A DNA stretch of 64,000 nt from Clostridia bacterium (GTDB lineage: Bacteria; Bacillota; Clostridia; UBA1381): positions 124,001 through 188,000 of the forward strand of contig JAGASE010000001.1 of the NCBI GenBank assembly GCA_017621875.1, in the 5' to 3' direction. Position numbers and translations under genes: made by a program. The notes beneath the pieces are model-generated. The model did not search any database and was not told the DNA's origin. It worked only from the letters and a program-made list of their open reading frames with translations. Below are positions 36,348-43,921 of the stretch, piece after piece (positions within the stretch are counted from its first letter, which is position 1; each line of letters begins with the position of its first letter).

Positions 36348-37250
36348 ATGACGGGTACAATATTTGACGCACACTGCGATACGATAAGCGAGCTTTTGGA
36401 CAAAAACCTACGGTTTGAAAAAAACGATATGCATATTGATATGGAAAGGCTTTGTCAATATCCCTCATACACTCAGGTTTTTGCGGCGTTTGTTGCCCCT
36501 GAATATAGGGATTGTGCCATGGAACGAACGCTTTGTATAATTGAGAAATTTCACCGCGAGGCAGCACAAAACGGAATTACGGTTTGCAAAAGCTATTCCG
36601 ACTGGGAAAATGCAAAGACTAATGTTAAGGCATTTTTGAGCATTGAGGGCGGCGAGGCAATCAGTTCGCTTGCAGATTTGGAAAGGCTGTATGAGCTTGG
36701 CGTACGAATGATTGCACCGACATGGAACTTCCGCAATCATATCGCCTGCGGAGTGATGGAGAGCGAGGATACCGGGCTGACGCCGTTCGGCAGGGAGCTG
36801 ATACGTGAAATGAATCGGTTGGGAATTATAATTGACGTATCACATTTAAGCCAAAAATCCTTTTGGGATATCTGCGATATTTCGCAAAAGCCTGTGTGTG
36901 CGAGTCATTCAAACTCAAGGTCGGTTAAAAATCATCCGAGAAATCTCACAGACGAGCAGTTTGTTAAAATCAAGGAAATGGGCGGAGTTGTCGGAATAAA
37001 CTTCTATCCACCCTTTTTGGGTGATGATATTTCCGATGCCACACGTCATATCGAACGGTTTTTGTCGCTTGGCGGCGAGGATAATATCGGGCTTGGCAGC
37101 GATTTTGACGGAGTGGACAGTCTGCCCGGCGGAATGTGCGGCGTGCAGGATATGGGACGTTTTATGGAAATGCTTCCGTATAGCGTCGAAATCAAGGAAA
37201 AAATTGCGTTTCGAAATTTTTTGCGTGTGATAAAAGCACATAATTGTTGA
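36348..37250 (+). CDS. Membrane dipeptidase (peptidase M19)
   Basis: The 300-residue protein is a TIM-barrel zinc peptidase: metal ligands in FDAHCDTI, Glu in FLSIEGGEAIS, and His in IDVSHLSQKSFWD and VCASHSNSRSV. The last zone GLGSDFDGVDSLPGGM is typical. It hydrolyses dipeptides, perhaps D-Ala-containing. The family ranges from about 300 to 400 residues, so this is a short member. Confidence 0.9.
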   Translation: MTGTIFDAHCDTISELLDKNLRFEKNDMHIDMERLCQYPSYTQVFAAFVAPEYRDCAMERTLCIIEKFHREAAQNGITVCKSYSDWENAKTNVKAFLSIEGGEAISSLADLERLYELGVRMIAPTWNFRNHIACGVMESEDTGLTPFGRELIREMNRLGIIIDVSHLSQKSFWDICDISQKPVCASHSNSRSVKNHPRNLTDEQFVKIKEMGGVVGINFYPPFLGDDISDATRHIERFLSLGGEDNIGLGSDFDGVDSLPGGMCGVQDMGRFMEMLPYSVEIKEKIAFRNFLRVIKAHNC

Positions 37251-37323
37251 ATTTGCATACTTATGTATAAAATAAAAAAAGATATTTTGTGCAAGTAATT
37301 TTGAAATTTTTAGTGTATAAATA

Positions 37324-37352
37324 TTGCATTTTTTGCAAAAAAGGGGTATAAT
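37324..37352 (+). promoter_or_regulatory. Sigma-A promoter for the aminotransferase
   Basis: TTGCAT (37324-37329) and TATAAT (37347-37352) with a 17-bp spacer, 65 bp before the start. Confidence 0.8.
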
Positions 37353-37416
37353 ATTCTTGTATTTTGCGGAAAAATGAAATTTTGACACAAATAAAAATTC
37401 AAATTCGGAGGGCAAT

Positions 37417-38607
37417 ATGGTTTCAAAGAAAGCGGCAGGTGTTTCACCTTCACCGACACTTGCGATAGATTCAAAATTTAAGGAAATGAAAGCAAACGGC
37501 GAGGATGTTGTGGGCTTCGGCTGCGGCGAGCCTGATTTTGATACGCCGGAGCATATTAAGCAGGCAGCGATTGCCGCAATTATGGGCGGTGAAACAAAGT
37601 ACACTCCTGCGGCAGGTACACTGCGTCTACGGCAGGCGGTTGCGGATAAGTTCCTGCGTGAAAACGGTCTTTCATACAAGCCGACAGATATAGTTGTTTC
37701 AAACGGTGCTAAGCATTCCCTGGTAAATGCGTTTATGGCAATCTGCAATCCGGGGGACGAGGTAATTATTCCTGCTCCATATTGGGTAAGCTATCCCGAA
37801 ATGGTTAAGCTTGCGGACGGAGTACCTGTTGTAGTAAATGCTACCGAGGAAAATAATTTTAAAGTGACGGCAGCTGAGCTTGCGGCAGCACTTACGCCGA
37901 AGACAAAGGCGATAGTTATAAACAGCCCGTCCAACCCTACAGGTATGGTTTATACCGAGAGTGAGCTTAGAGAAATCGCGGATTTTGCTGTGGAAAATAA
38001 TCTGTATGTGATTTCCGATGAAATTTACGAGCATCTTATATATGAAGGAAAGCATGTGAGCATTGCGTCCTTCGGTGAAAAAATCAAGGATTTGACGATT
38101 GTTATAAACGGCGTATCTAAAACCTTCGCCATGACAGGCTGGAGAATCGGTTATGCCGCTGCAAATTCTGAAATTGCGAAGGCTATGGCGAACATTCAGT
38201 CGCATGCATCATCAAACCCGAACTCAATCGCACAGGCTGCAACAGTTGCGGCACTTGAGGGCGGAATGGAGGCAGCTGACGAGATGCGTAAGCAGTTCAA
38301 ACGCCGCCGCGATTTTATGGTGGATATGTTCTCAAGTATTGACGGTGTTTCCTGTAAAAGACCTAACGGTGCTTTCTATATCATGATGAATATAGATGAC
38401 CTCATCGGCCGCACAATGTACGGTGTTACAATAAAGGACGCTGATGATTTTGCAAAGCTGTTTTTAGACGTTGCAAAGGTTGCGGTTGTACCGGGAACGG
38501 GCTTTGGCGTTAACAACTATGTAAGATGGTCATACGCAACCAGCATGGATAACATAGTTGAAGGAATTGAGCGTCTGAAAAAATTCCTGCACGCAGCGGA
38601 ATTTTAA
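37417..38607 (+). CDS. Aspartate aminotransferase (class I/II PLP enzyme)
   Basis: The 396-residue protein has class I features: FGCGEPDFDTPEHIKQAA, KYTPAAGTLRLRQA, INSPSNPTGMVYTESEL, YVISDEIYEHLIYEGK, and the PLP lysine in INGVSKTFAMTGWRIGY. It fits the AspB/PatA subgroup that transfers amino groups between aspartate (or other amino acids) and 2-oxoglutarate. The exact substrate is not certain. Confidence 0.92.
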   Translation: MVSKKAAGVSPSPTLAIDSKFKEMKANGEDVVGFGCGEPDFDTPEHIKQAAIAAIMGGETKYTPAAGTLRLRQAVADKFLRENGLSYKPTDIVVSNGAKHSLVNAFMAICNPGDEVIIPAPYWVSYPEMVKLADGVPVVVNATEENNFKVTAAELAAALTPKTKAIVINSPSNPTGMVYTESELREIADFAVENNLYVISDEIYEHLIYEGKHVSIASFGEKIKDLTIVINGVSKTFAMTGWRIGYAAANSEIAKAMANIQSHASSNPNSIAQAATVAALEGGMEAADEMRKQFKRRRDFMVDMFSSIDGVSCKRPNGAFYIMMNIDDLIGRTMYGVTIKDADDFAKLFLDVAKVAVVPGTGFGVNNYVRWSYATSMDNIVEGIERLKKFLHAAEF

Positions 38608-38676
38608 AAAGAAACGGAATTTTAAATCCTCTTTTTGCATAGTATTTAGTACTATGTACAAAAGGGGATTTTTGAT

Positions 38677-39240
38677 GTGAAAAATATTAAGCTGATTTTT
38701 TTAATAGTTTTTTTGGGCATATATATTGCGGGAATGGGAATAGGAAGCGTGAAGCAGATTAAGGACGAAAAGCAGGACGAGATGTATGCATATCTTGAAA
38801 ATGCCGTTTCGGACTACAGCGTTACGGCTGCCGAGGGTATGAAGAGCGTTGCTTGTGATAATGCGAAAATACTGGCAGTGTCACTTTTTGGCGGGCTTTT
38901 CATATTCGGCCCGTGTATTGTGGCGGCGGTGATTTTCTTTAAGGGATACGCAGCAGGCTTTGCAATTACAGCGGTTTTGCGGCTTTACGGGCTTCGCGGC
39001 TTGACGCTTTGCGGAGCGAATATTTTGTCGGCGGTAATTTTAATTCCTGCATTGCTGTATTACGGAAGTGCCTCGGCTCATAACCTGATTTATAACAGAC
39101 GGGAGAAGGGAATATTTTTAAAAAAATATCTTGTTCTTGTGATTTTTCTGACCGCAATACTTTGTGCCGACAGCTTGGTAAGAGGCTTCTTTTCCTCAAT
39201 ATTTATGAAGCTTGCAGCGGCTTTGGCAGAAAATGTGTAA
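38677..39240 (+). CDS. spoIIM: Stage II sporulation protein M-like protein
   Basis: The 187-residue protein has four to five membrane helices and the SpoIIM-family glycine pattern (AVSLFGGLFIFGPCIVAAVI, FFKGYAAGFAITAVL). In spore formers SpoIIM is part of the DMP complex that thins septal peptidoglycan during engulfment. The start is GTG at 38677 after AAGGGG. The xerD-like gene follows at 81 bp, a common clostridial order. Confidence 0.8.
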   Translation: MKNIKLIFLIVFLGIYIAGMGIGSVKQIKDEKQDEMYAYLENAVSDYSVTAAEGMKSVACDNAKILAVSLFGGLFIFGPCIVAAVIFFKGYAAGFAITAVLRLYGLRGLTLCGANILSAVILIPALLYYGSASAHNLIYNRREKGIFLKKYLVLVIFLTAILCADSLVRGFFSSIFMKLAAALAENV

Positions 39241-39321
39241 AAATAAAATCGAAAAATGTCTGTACAACGAGGGATTTTGTGGTATAATGAATGTAAGATT
39301 ATAGGCAGGTCAGGAGGGGAA

Positions 39322-40209
39322 ATGATGCAGGAGCTTTTGGACGGATTTGTTTTTTCGCTAATCGGAGAGCAGGAAAAATCCGGAAACACTATTTTATCGT
39401 ATAAGCGTGATATATCGCAGTATCTTGCGTTTTTACGTGACAGAGGTATCAGCGACATAACAAAAACCGATAGGACAACGGTTCTTACATATCTGCTTCT
39501 TTTGAGAAAGCAGGGCAGGGCGTCTGCAACAATTTCGCGTCGGCTTGCATCGCTCAGGTCGTTTTATATGTATGTTATAGACAGCGGTATCCACATGAAG
39601 GACCCGACAATGAACCTTGAAACTCCGCAGGTGGCACGCAGAACTCCAAGTGTGCTGACTACTGCGGAAATAGAGCTTCTGCTGGCTCAGCCCAAATGCA
39701 TCGATGCAAAGGGATATCGCGACAAAGCGATGCTTGAGCTTTTGTATGCAACCGGGATAAAGGTTTCCGAGCTTATAAATCTGAATATAGACGACATCGA
39801 TTTAAAAAAGGGATATATAAACTGCAGAACGGCAACGCATGAGCGTGCAGTTCCTGTGGGACAACTGGCGGTTGCGGCGGTAAGTAACTATATAGAGAGG
39901 GCACGTCCCTTGATGGTTCCTGATGATAATGTGAGATTTTTATTCTTAAACTGCAACGGCACAAGATTATCACGCCAGGGCTTTTGGAAAATTTTAAAAA
40001 CCTATCGCAAGTCGGCAGGAATTGAAAAGGATATAACGCCATACACGCTGCGTCATTCTTTTGCAATTCATCTTCTGGAAAACGGTGCCGACCTTAAGGT
40101 GATATCGCAGATGCTTGGACATACCGACATTTCTGCGATGCAGGTATATTCCAACATACTCGACACCGGAATTAAGAATGTTTATGATAAGGCACATCCG
40201 CGTGCTTAG
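39322..40209 (+). CDS. XerD-like tyrosine recombinase with altered active site
   Basis: The 295-residue protein has the SAM-like N-domain (NTILSYKRDISQYLAFLRD) and the C-terminal catalytic domain. Against E. coli XerD (R148, K172, H244, R247, H270, Y279), this protein keeps R244, H267 and Y276 at matching places. It has Lys147 for the first Arg (ATGIKVSELI), no Lys in the beta-hairpin (RTATHERAVPVG), and Tyr241 for His (PYTLRHSFA). It may be slower, or structural. The start at 39322 follows AGGAGGGG. A TGGTATAAT extended -10 lies at 39280-39288. Confidence 0.85.
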   Translation: MMQELLDGFVFSLIGEQEKSGNTILSYKRDISQYLAFLRDRGISDITKTDRTTVLTYLLLLRKQGRASATISRRLASLRSFYMYVIDSGIHMKDPTMNLETPQVARRTPSVLTTAEIELLLAQPKCIDAKGYRDKAMLELLYATGIKVSELINLNIDDIDLKKGYINCRTATHERAVPVGQLAVAAVSNYIERARPLMVPDDNVRFLFLNCNGTRLSRQGFWKILKTYRKSAGIEKDITPYTLRHSFAIHLLENGADLKVISQMLGHTDISAMQVYSNILDTGIKNVYDKAHPRA

Positions 40210-40270
40210 GGGCTGTAAAAAAATGCACAGACTATCTGTTTTGCACTGTTTTTACAGTCCTTTCTTTTTT
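40210..40270 (+). terminator. Terminator after the XerD-like gene
   Basis: Imperfect long stem (40211-40227 with 40243-40260) followed by tttctttttt. It starts immediately after the xerD-like stop. Confidence 0.8.
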
Positions 40271-40308
40271 GTGAAAGCATAAAATTTTGAAAGAATAAAA
40301 ATTAGGGA

Positions 40309-40337
40309 TTGCATTTTTATGGAATAAGTGGTATAAT
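40309..40337 (+). promoter_or_regulatory. Sigma-A promoter for the NahK-like kinase
   Basis: TTGCAT (40309-40314) and TATAAT (40332-40337), spacer 17 bp, with GTGG directly before the -10 box. Confidence 0.8.
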
Positions 40338-40409
40338 AATTCTCGTTGTGGAATCAGGAAGGAAGATGAAGCCGGCAAAAGCCGACCATTGTGCGAAAGG
40401 ATTAATAAT

Positions 40410-41486
40410 ATGAGTAAGATTGATTTGAATCAGGTTCTCAGTAAATTTAATGTTGATTCAAAAATAGAAGAATACGGCAATGGACACATCAATGACACAT
40501 ACAGAACAACTTTGAATGATTGTATTTTACAGAGAATTAATACCAATGTTTTTAAAGACCCTGAAAAAATGATGGACAACATAAGCGAGGTAACAGAGTT
40601 TTTGAGGGAAAAAATAAAAGCGGAGGGAGGAGACCCGGACAGGGAAACGTTGACCGTCATAAAGACCTGTGATGGCAAGAGCTGCTATCGCGTAGACGAT
40701 GATAACGTTTTTCGTGTATATAAGTTTATCGACGGTACAAAAACTGTTGAAGAGGGAACGAAAGAGGATTTGTACCGTGCAGGACAAGGCTTCGGACGTT
40801 TCCAGAGACTCCTCGGAGATTTCCCTGCCGAAACGCTCAGCGAAACTATCGCGGATTTTCATAATACGCCAAAGCGTGTACGCGATTTGGAGGAGGCTGT
40901 GCGTGCAGATATTGCAGGACGTGCGGCAAGCGTTCGGGAGGAGATTGAGTTTGTGCGTAAGTGTGCAAGCTTTGCCTCGGTCGTTACAGACGGTCTTGGC
41001 GATGGCTCTATTCCGCTTCGCGTTACTCATAATGATACTAAAATTAACAATATTCTATTTGACGAGGAAACGGGCAAGGCTATCTGCGTAATAGACCTTG
41101 ACACCGTTATGCCGGGAAGTGCTCTTTACGATTTCGGCGATGCACTGCGTATCGGTGCGTCAACCGCTGCGGAGGACGAAACTGACCTTGATGCTGTAAG
41201 CTTTGACACCGAAATTTTTGAAAGCTTTGCAAAGGGGTATTTTTCCGAAATGGGTTCGCAGCTTACCGAGCGTGAAATAGAGCTTCTGCCGTTTTCGGCA
41301 AAGCTTTTAACCTTTGAATGCGGTGCAAGATTTTTGACCGACTATTTAAACGGTGATACATATTTTAAAATTCACAGAGAGCATCACAACCTGGAAAGAG
41401 CAAGAAATCAGTTTAAGCTGGTTAAGGATATTGCGGAAAAGGAAGAAATACTTAAGGAAATAATAGCAAAATTAATTAATAAATAA
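40410..41486 (+). CDS. NahK-like sugar kinase / aminoglycoside phosphotransferase family
   Basis: The 358-residue protein has the APH fold: YGNGHINDTYRTTL near the N-terminus, the catalytic loop LRVTHNDTKINNILFD, and VIDLDTVMPGSALYDFGDAL as the metal-binding DxD region. It resembles bifidobacterial N-acetylhexosamine 1-kinase (NahK), which acts after lacto-N-biose/galacto-N-biose phosphorylase. No phosphorylase or sugar transporter is next to it, so the substrate is open. The ATG at 40410 is preferred to the one at 40389. Confidence 0.82.
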   Translation: MSKIDLNQVLSKFNVDSKIEEYGNGHINDTYRTTLNDCILQRINTNVFKDPEKMMDNISEVTEFLREKIKAEGGDPDRETLTVIKTCDGKSCYRVDDDNVFRVYKFIDGTKTVEEGTKEDLYRAGQGFGRFQRLLGDFPAETLSETIADFHNTPKRVRDLEEAVRADIAGRAASVREEIEFVRKCASFASVVTDGLGDGSIPLRVTHNDTKINNILFDEETGKAICVIDLDTVMPGSALYDFGDALRIGASTAAEDETDLDAVSFDTEIFESFAKGYFSEMGSQLTEREIELLPFSAKLLTFECGARFLTDYLNGDTYFKIHREHHNLERARNQFKLVKDIAEKEEILKEIIAKLINK

Positions 41487-41490
41487 TTAT

Positions 41491-41516
41491 GACGGGAGCC
41501 TTTGGAGGCTCCCGTC
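41491..41516 (+). terminator. First copy of the kinase terminator hairpin (no T-run)
   Basis: Perfect 11-bp stem gacgggagcct/aggctcccgtc with the loop ttgg. The T-run expected after it is replaced by repeat copy B; a second copy of the same hairpin, with a T-run, lies at 41749. Confidence 0.8.
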
Positions 41517-41748
41517 AGACTGTCGAAAAAGTCGCATAACCGCAGAAAACAAAAGCAATTGTTTCTGTTTGTATTGAAGTTAAGGCTTTTAAATTTATAC
41601 TATTATTCATTACAAAATGCTGTTAATCTCTGCTTTTTCTGTTTTAAAGCTCTACCGTACCCACGTACGCCTACGAGCTTTAAAACAAAAAATTCTGCTT
41701 CCTTTTTCGTCATCTGCAAGCGTGCCGATAGGCTTATCGACACGCTCT
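41516..41748. repeat. 3'-UTR repeat family 1, copy B (full length, 233 bp)
   Basis: This is the longest copy. It begins cagactgtcgaaaaagtcgc and ends with an imperfect hairpin at 41719-41746 (agcgtg...cacgct). Inside is a 46-bp palindrome (41641-41686, arms gttttaaagctc/gagctttaaaac). It is flanked by a 23-bp direct repeat, cgggagcctttggaggctcc plus cgt, at 41493-41515 and 41749-41771. No coding potential is seen. It fills most of the 301-bp gap 41487-41787. Confidence 0.88.
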
Positions 41749-41776
41749 CGGGAGCCTTTGGAGGCTCCCGTTTTTG
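41749..41776 (+). terminator. Second copy of the kinase terminator, with T-run
   Basis: The same hairpin as 41493-41515, here followed by ttttt. It is probably the working terminator of the kinase gene. Confidence 0.88.
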
Positions 41777-41787
41777 TTTTGCGGTGA

Positions 41788-42282
41788 TTATTCGGTTCGT
41801 ACTCCCAATATATGAAGGCACCGTATGCGGCTGTAGCTGTAGGTGTTTAGATTCCGCTGAAAGGCATCGTTGTTATGAGCACAAATGTAATAGTTCAGTC
41901 TGCCGCGTATGGATTTTATCATGGTAAGAACGAGCGTGTGATAAAAACTGCTTGCGTTACCGAGCTGGATAATGTCACCCGGAAGCAGCTCGGAGAGCAG
42001 AACGTCCTGTGCAAATGGTCCGACACCCTCGTTGGTGGTCATAAAATTATAAAAAAATTCCACACCTGACCATGACGGAGACTTATCGTTTGCGGAAATA
42101 TAGTACCAGCCGAAGGTAGGGGTGTAATTCATGACTCCGGAGCCTGCATATACGCATTGTGAGGCGAACGAGGTACAGTCGCCGCCGATGTCTGCATAAT
42201 CATAGTACGCAGGGTTTCGTGCAAGTGCCCAACGCAGTGCATACTGCACTGCTGCGGTACGGTCATATTCAATTTCTCTCAT
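41788..42282 (-). CDS. Putative amidase-domain protein (Amidase_6)
   Basis: The 164-residue protein shows YDRTAAVQYALRWALARNP and GGDCTSFASQCVYAGSGVMN, the pattern of Amidase_6 (PF12671), a papain-like cysteine hydrolase fold with Cys in GGDCTSF and a His in SSFYHTLVLT as probable catalytic residues. There is no signal peptide in the chosen frame. It may cleave peptide or amide bonds in the cell wall or elsewhere; the substrate is unknown. Confidence 0.8.
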   Translation of the reverse strand: MREIEYDRTAAVQYALRWALARNPAYYDYADIGGDCTSFASQCVYAGSGVMNYTPTFGWYYISANDKSPSWSGVEFFYNFMTTNEGVGPFAQDVLLSELLPGDIIQLGNASSFYHTLVLTMIKSIRGRLNYYICAHNNDAFQRNLNTYSYSRIRCLHILGVRTE

Positions 42283-42346
42283 AAAAAAATCCTTTCATGT
42301 TAAATTTTGTTATATACTATGCAGAAAATCTGCATAAATGATTAAA

Positions 42347-42988
42347 TCAGTATGCCGGCGGCAGATTCCATTTAAAACGGGTTGCAAGCATACGAAGCAG
42401 AAAGGTAGCTGTCGCACCGAAAAATGCTGATAAAGTATATCCCAAGGAATTTGTGTACATTATATAGAAAATAAGGCTTCCCGAAAGAGCGGCGAGCGCG
42501 TAAATGTGTTTTTTCAGCATAGACGGAATTTCGTGTACCATGATGTCACGCAAAAATCCGCCGCCGATGCCGGTGAGTGTTCCGATAAATACCGATAGAA
42601 GGGCATTTTGGGAAAAGCCGTAATCTATGGCAGTCTGTGTTCCCATGACAACGAAAACTCCAAGACCCAGGGCGTCAAAAATATTGTTGACGCTGTCGAT
42701 AAAATTTTCGCGGCTGATATATGCGTCCTTGCCGATGTAGGCTATGAGAAAAACAATAAGGGCTGCAGCTGCCGCTATAAATATGTATCGTGAATCTAAA
42801 AATGCATGAGGCGGCTGTATGCCAAGCAGTATATCGCGGACCATTCCGCCGCCGGTTGCAGTCACAACTGCCAGCGTCACAGCTCCAAAGATATCTGCAT
42901 GCTTCTTGATTGCAACCATTGCTCCCGATACCGAAAAGGCAACGGTTCCGATTACACAGATTATTGTCATAACAAGCTCGGTATACAT
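42347..42988 (-). CDS. TRIC/UPF0126-family membrane protein
   Basis: The 213-residue protein has six to seven membrane helices and two related halves with glycine-rich repeats (ATGGGMVRDILLGIQPPHAF and GIGGGFLRDIMVHEIPSML), the hallmark of UPF0126/trimeric cation channel proteins. It probably conducts small cations or another small solute. AAAGGAG lies upstream of the ATG at 42988. Confidence 0.9.
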   Translation of the reverse strand: MYTELVMTIICVIGTVAFSVSGAMVAIKKHADIFGAVTLAVVTATGGGMVRDILLGIQPPHAFLDSRYIFIAAAAALIVFLIAYIGKDAYISRENFIDSVNNIFDALGLGVFVVMGTQTAIDYGFSQNALLSVFIGTLTGIGGGFLRDIMVHEIPSMLKKHIYALAALSGSLIFYIMYTNSLGYTLSAFFGATATFLLRMLATRFKWNLPPAY

Positions 42989-43163
42989 AAATCAGTCTCC
43001 TTTAAATGGATTTGCTGATATATTATATTAACCGACGGATTGTACTAATTCAATGATTTTATAAACAGAAAAATGAAGTGTTGATAAAATTGTTTCTTGA
43101 TAACAGCCAAATAAAAAATACAGGATTTTTTTGTCAAAAAAAGAACGAATTGAGGTTTTTTTG

Positions 43164-43192
43164 TTGACATAAAAGGCGATATGTGGTATTAT
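43164..43192 (+). promoter_or_regulatory. Sigma-A promoter for xpt
   Basis: TTGACA (43164-43169) and TATTAT (43187-43192), spacer 17 bp, with TGTGG before the -10. The leader from about 43199 to 43284 shows no guanine-riboswitch-like sequence. Confidence 0.88.
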
Positions 43193-43284
43193 CAAATAGG
43201 CTATATTTGTTATAAATACAGATGACGATTTTTGAAAGGTATGCGTGCACAAGCTGCTGCTTTTCAGTTAGCGAGGTGGTTCCC

Positions 43285-43866
43285 ATTAAGGCATTGGAGG
43301 AAAAAATACTTAAGGAAGGCAAGGTTCTTGCAGGCGGTGTTTTAAAGGTCGGCAGCTTTCTTAATCAGCAGATTGATACAGCGTTTTTGAAAGAAATGGG
43401 AGCGGAAATCGCACGCCTTTACAGGGATTCGGGAGTCAACAAAATTTTGACGATAGAGGCATCCGGCATTGCAATTGCGGTTGCCGCGGCATATGAAATG
43501 AATGTGCCGGTGGTGTTTGCAAAAAAGAATAAATCAAGCAATGTGAGCGGTGATATTTATTCCTCGAAGGTTGAGTCCTTTACACACAGAACGGTCAACA
43601 GTATTGTGGTAAGCAAGGAATTTATTTCAAAAGGTGACAGAATTTTGATTGTAGACGATTTTCTTGCCAACGGAAATGCACTTTTGGGACTTTCCGAGCT
43701 TATTACCCAAGCCGGAGCAACGGTTGTAGGTGCTGCAATCGCAATCGAAAAGGGCTTCCAGAAGGGCGGAGACGAGCTGAGAGCGAAGGGTATGCGTATT
43801 GAGTCGCTTGCCATCGTTGATTGTATGACAGAGAGCGGTATTGAGTTCAGACTGCAGAATAACTAA
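43285..43866 (+). CDS. xpt: Xanthine phosphoribosyltransferase (probable ATT start)
   Basis: The product is 193 residues: GKVLAGGVLKVGSFLNQQID at the start, the PRPP-binding loop ILIVDDFLANGNALLGLSEL, and VIGAAIAIEKGFQK-type C-terminal strands. It salvages xanthine to XMP. IKALEEKILKEG lines up with MEALKRKIEEEG at the start of B. subtilis Xpt, so ATT 43285 is the best start: GAGGTGG precedes it by 5 nt. GTG at 43276 and ATG at 43222 are in frame but poorly placed. It stands upstream of the nucleoside transporter. Confidence 0.88.
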   Translation: MKALEEKILKEGKVLAGGVLKVGSFLNQQIDTAFLKEMGAEIARLYRDSGVNKILTIEASGIAIAVAAAYEMNVPVVFAKKNKSSNVSGDIYSSKVESFTHRTVNSIVVSKEFISKGDRILIVDDFLANGNALLGLSELITQAGATVVGAAIAIEKGFQKGGDELRAKGMRIESLAIVDCMTESGIEFRLQNN

Positions 43867-43921
43867 TGATGTAAATTAAATTTACATAAATAAAATTTGC
43901 CTAAAGGCACGGAGGTATTAT

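Noticed and set aside
36915-37748. 277-codon minus-strand frame across the dipeptidase and aminotransferase genes
   Set aside because: It crosses a promoter and two well supported plus-strand genes; its composition is that of a shadow frame.
39322-40209. Integrase of an integrated element
   Set aside because: No att-like repeats, excisionase, phage or plasmid genes are next to it; the neighbours (spoIIM) are chromosomal.
43193-43284. Guanine (purine) riboswitch before xpt
   Set aside because: The leader is only about 90 nt, and I could not find the conserved junction sequences of the purine aptamer.
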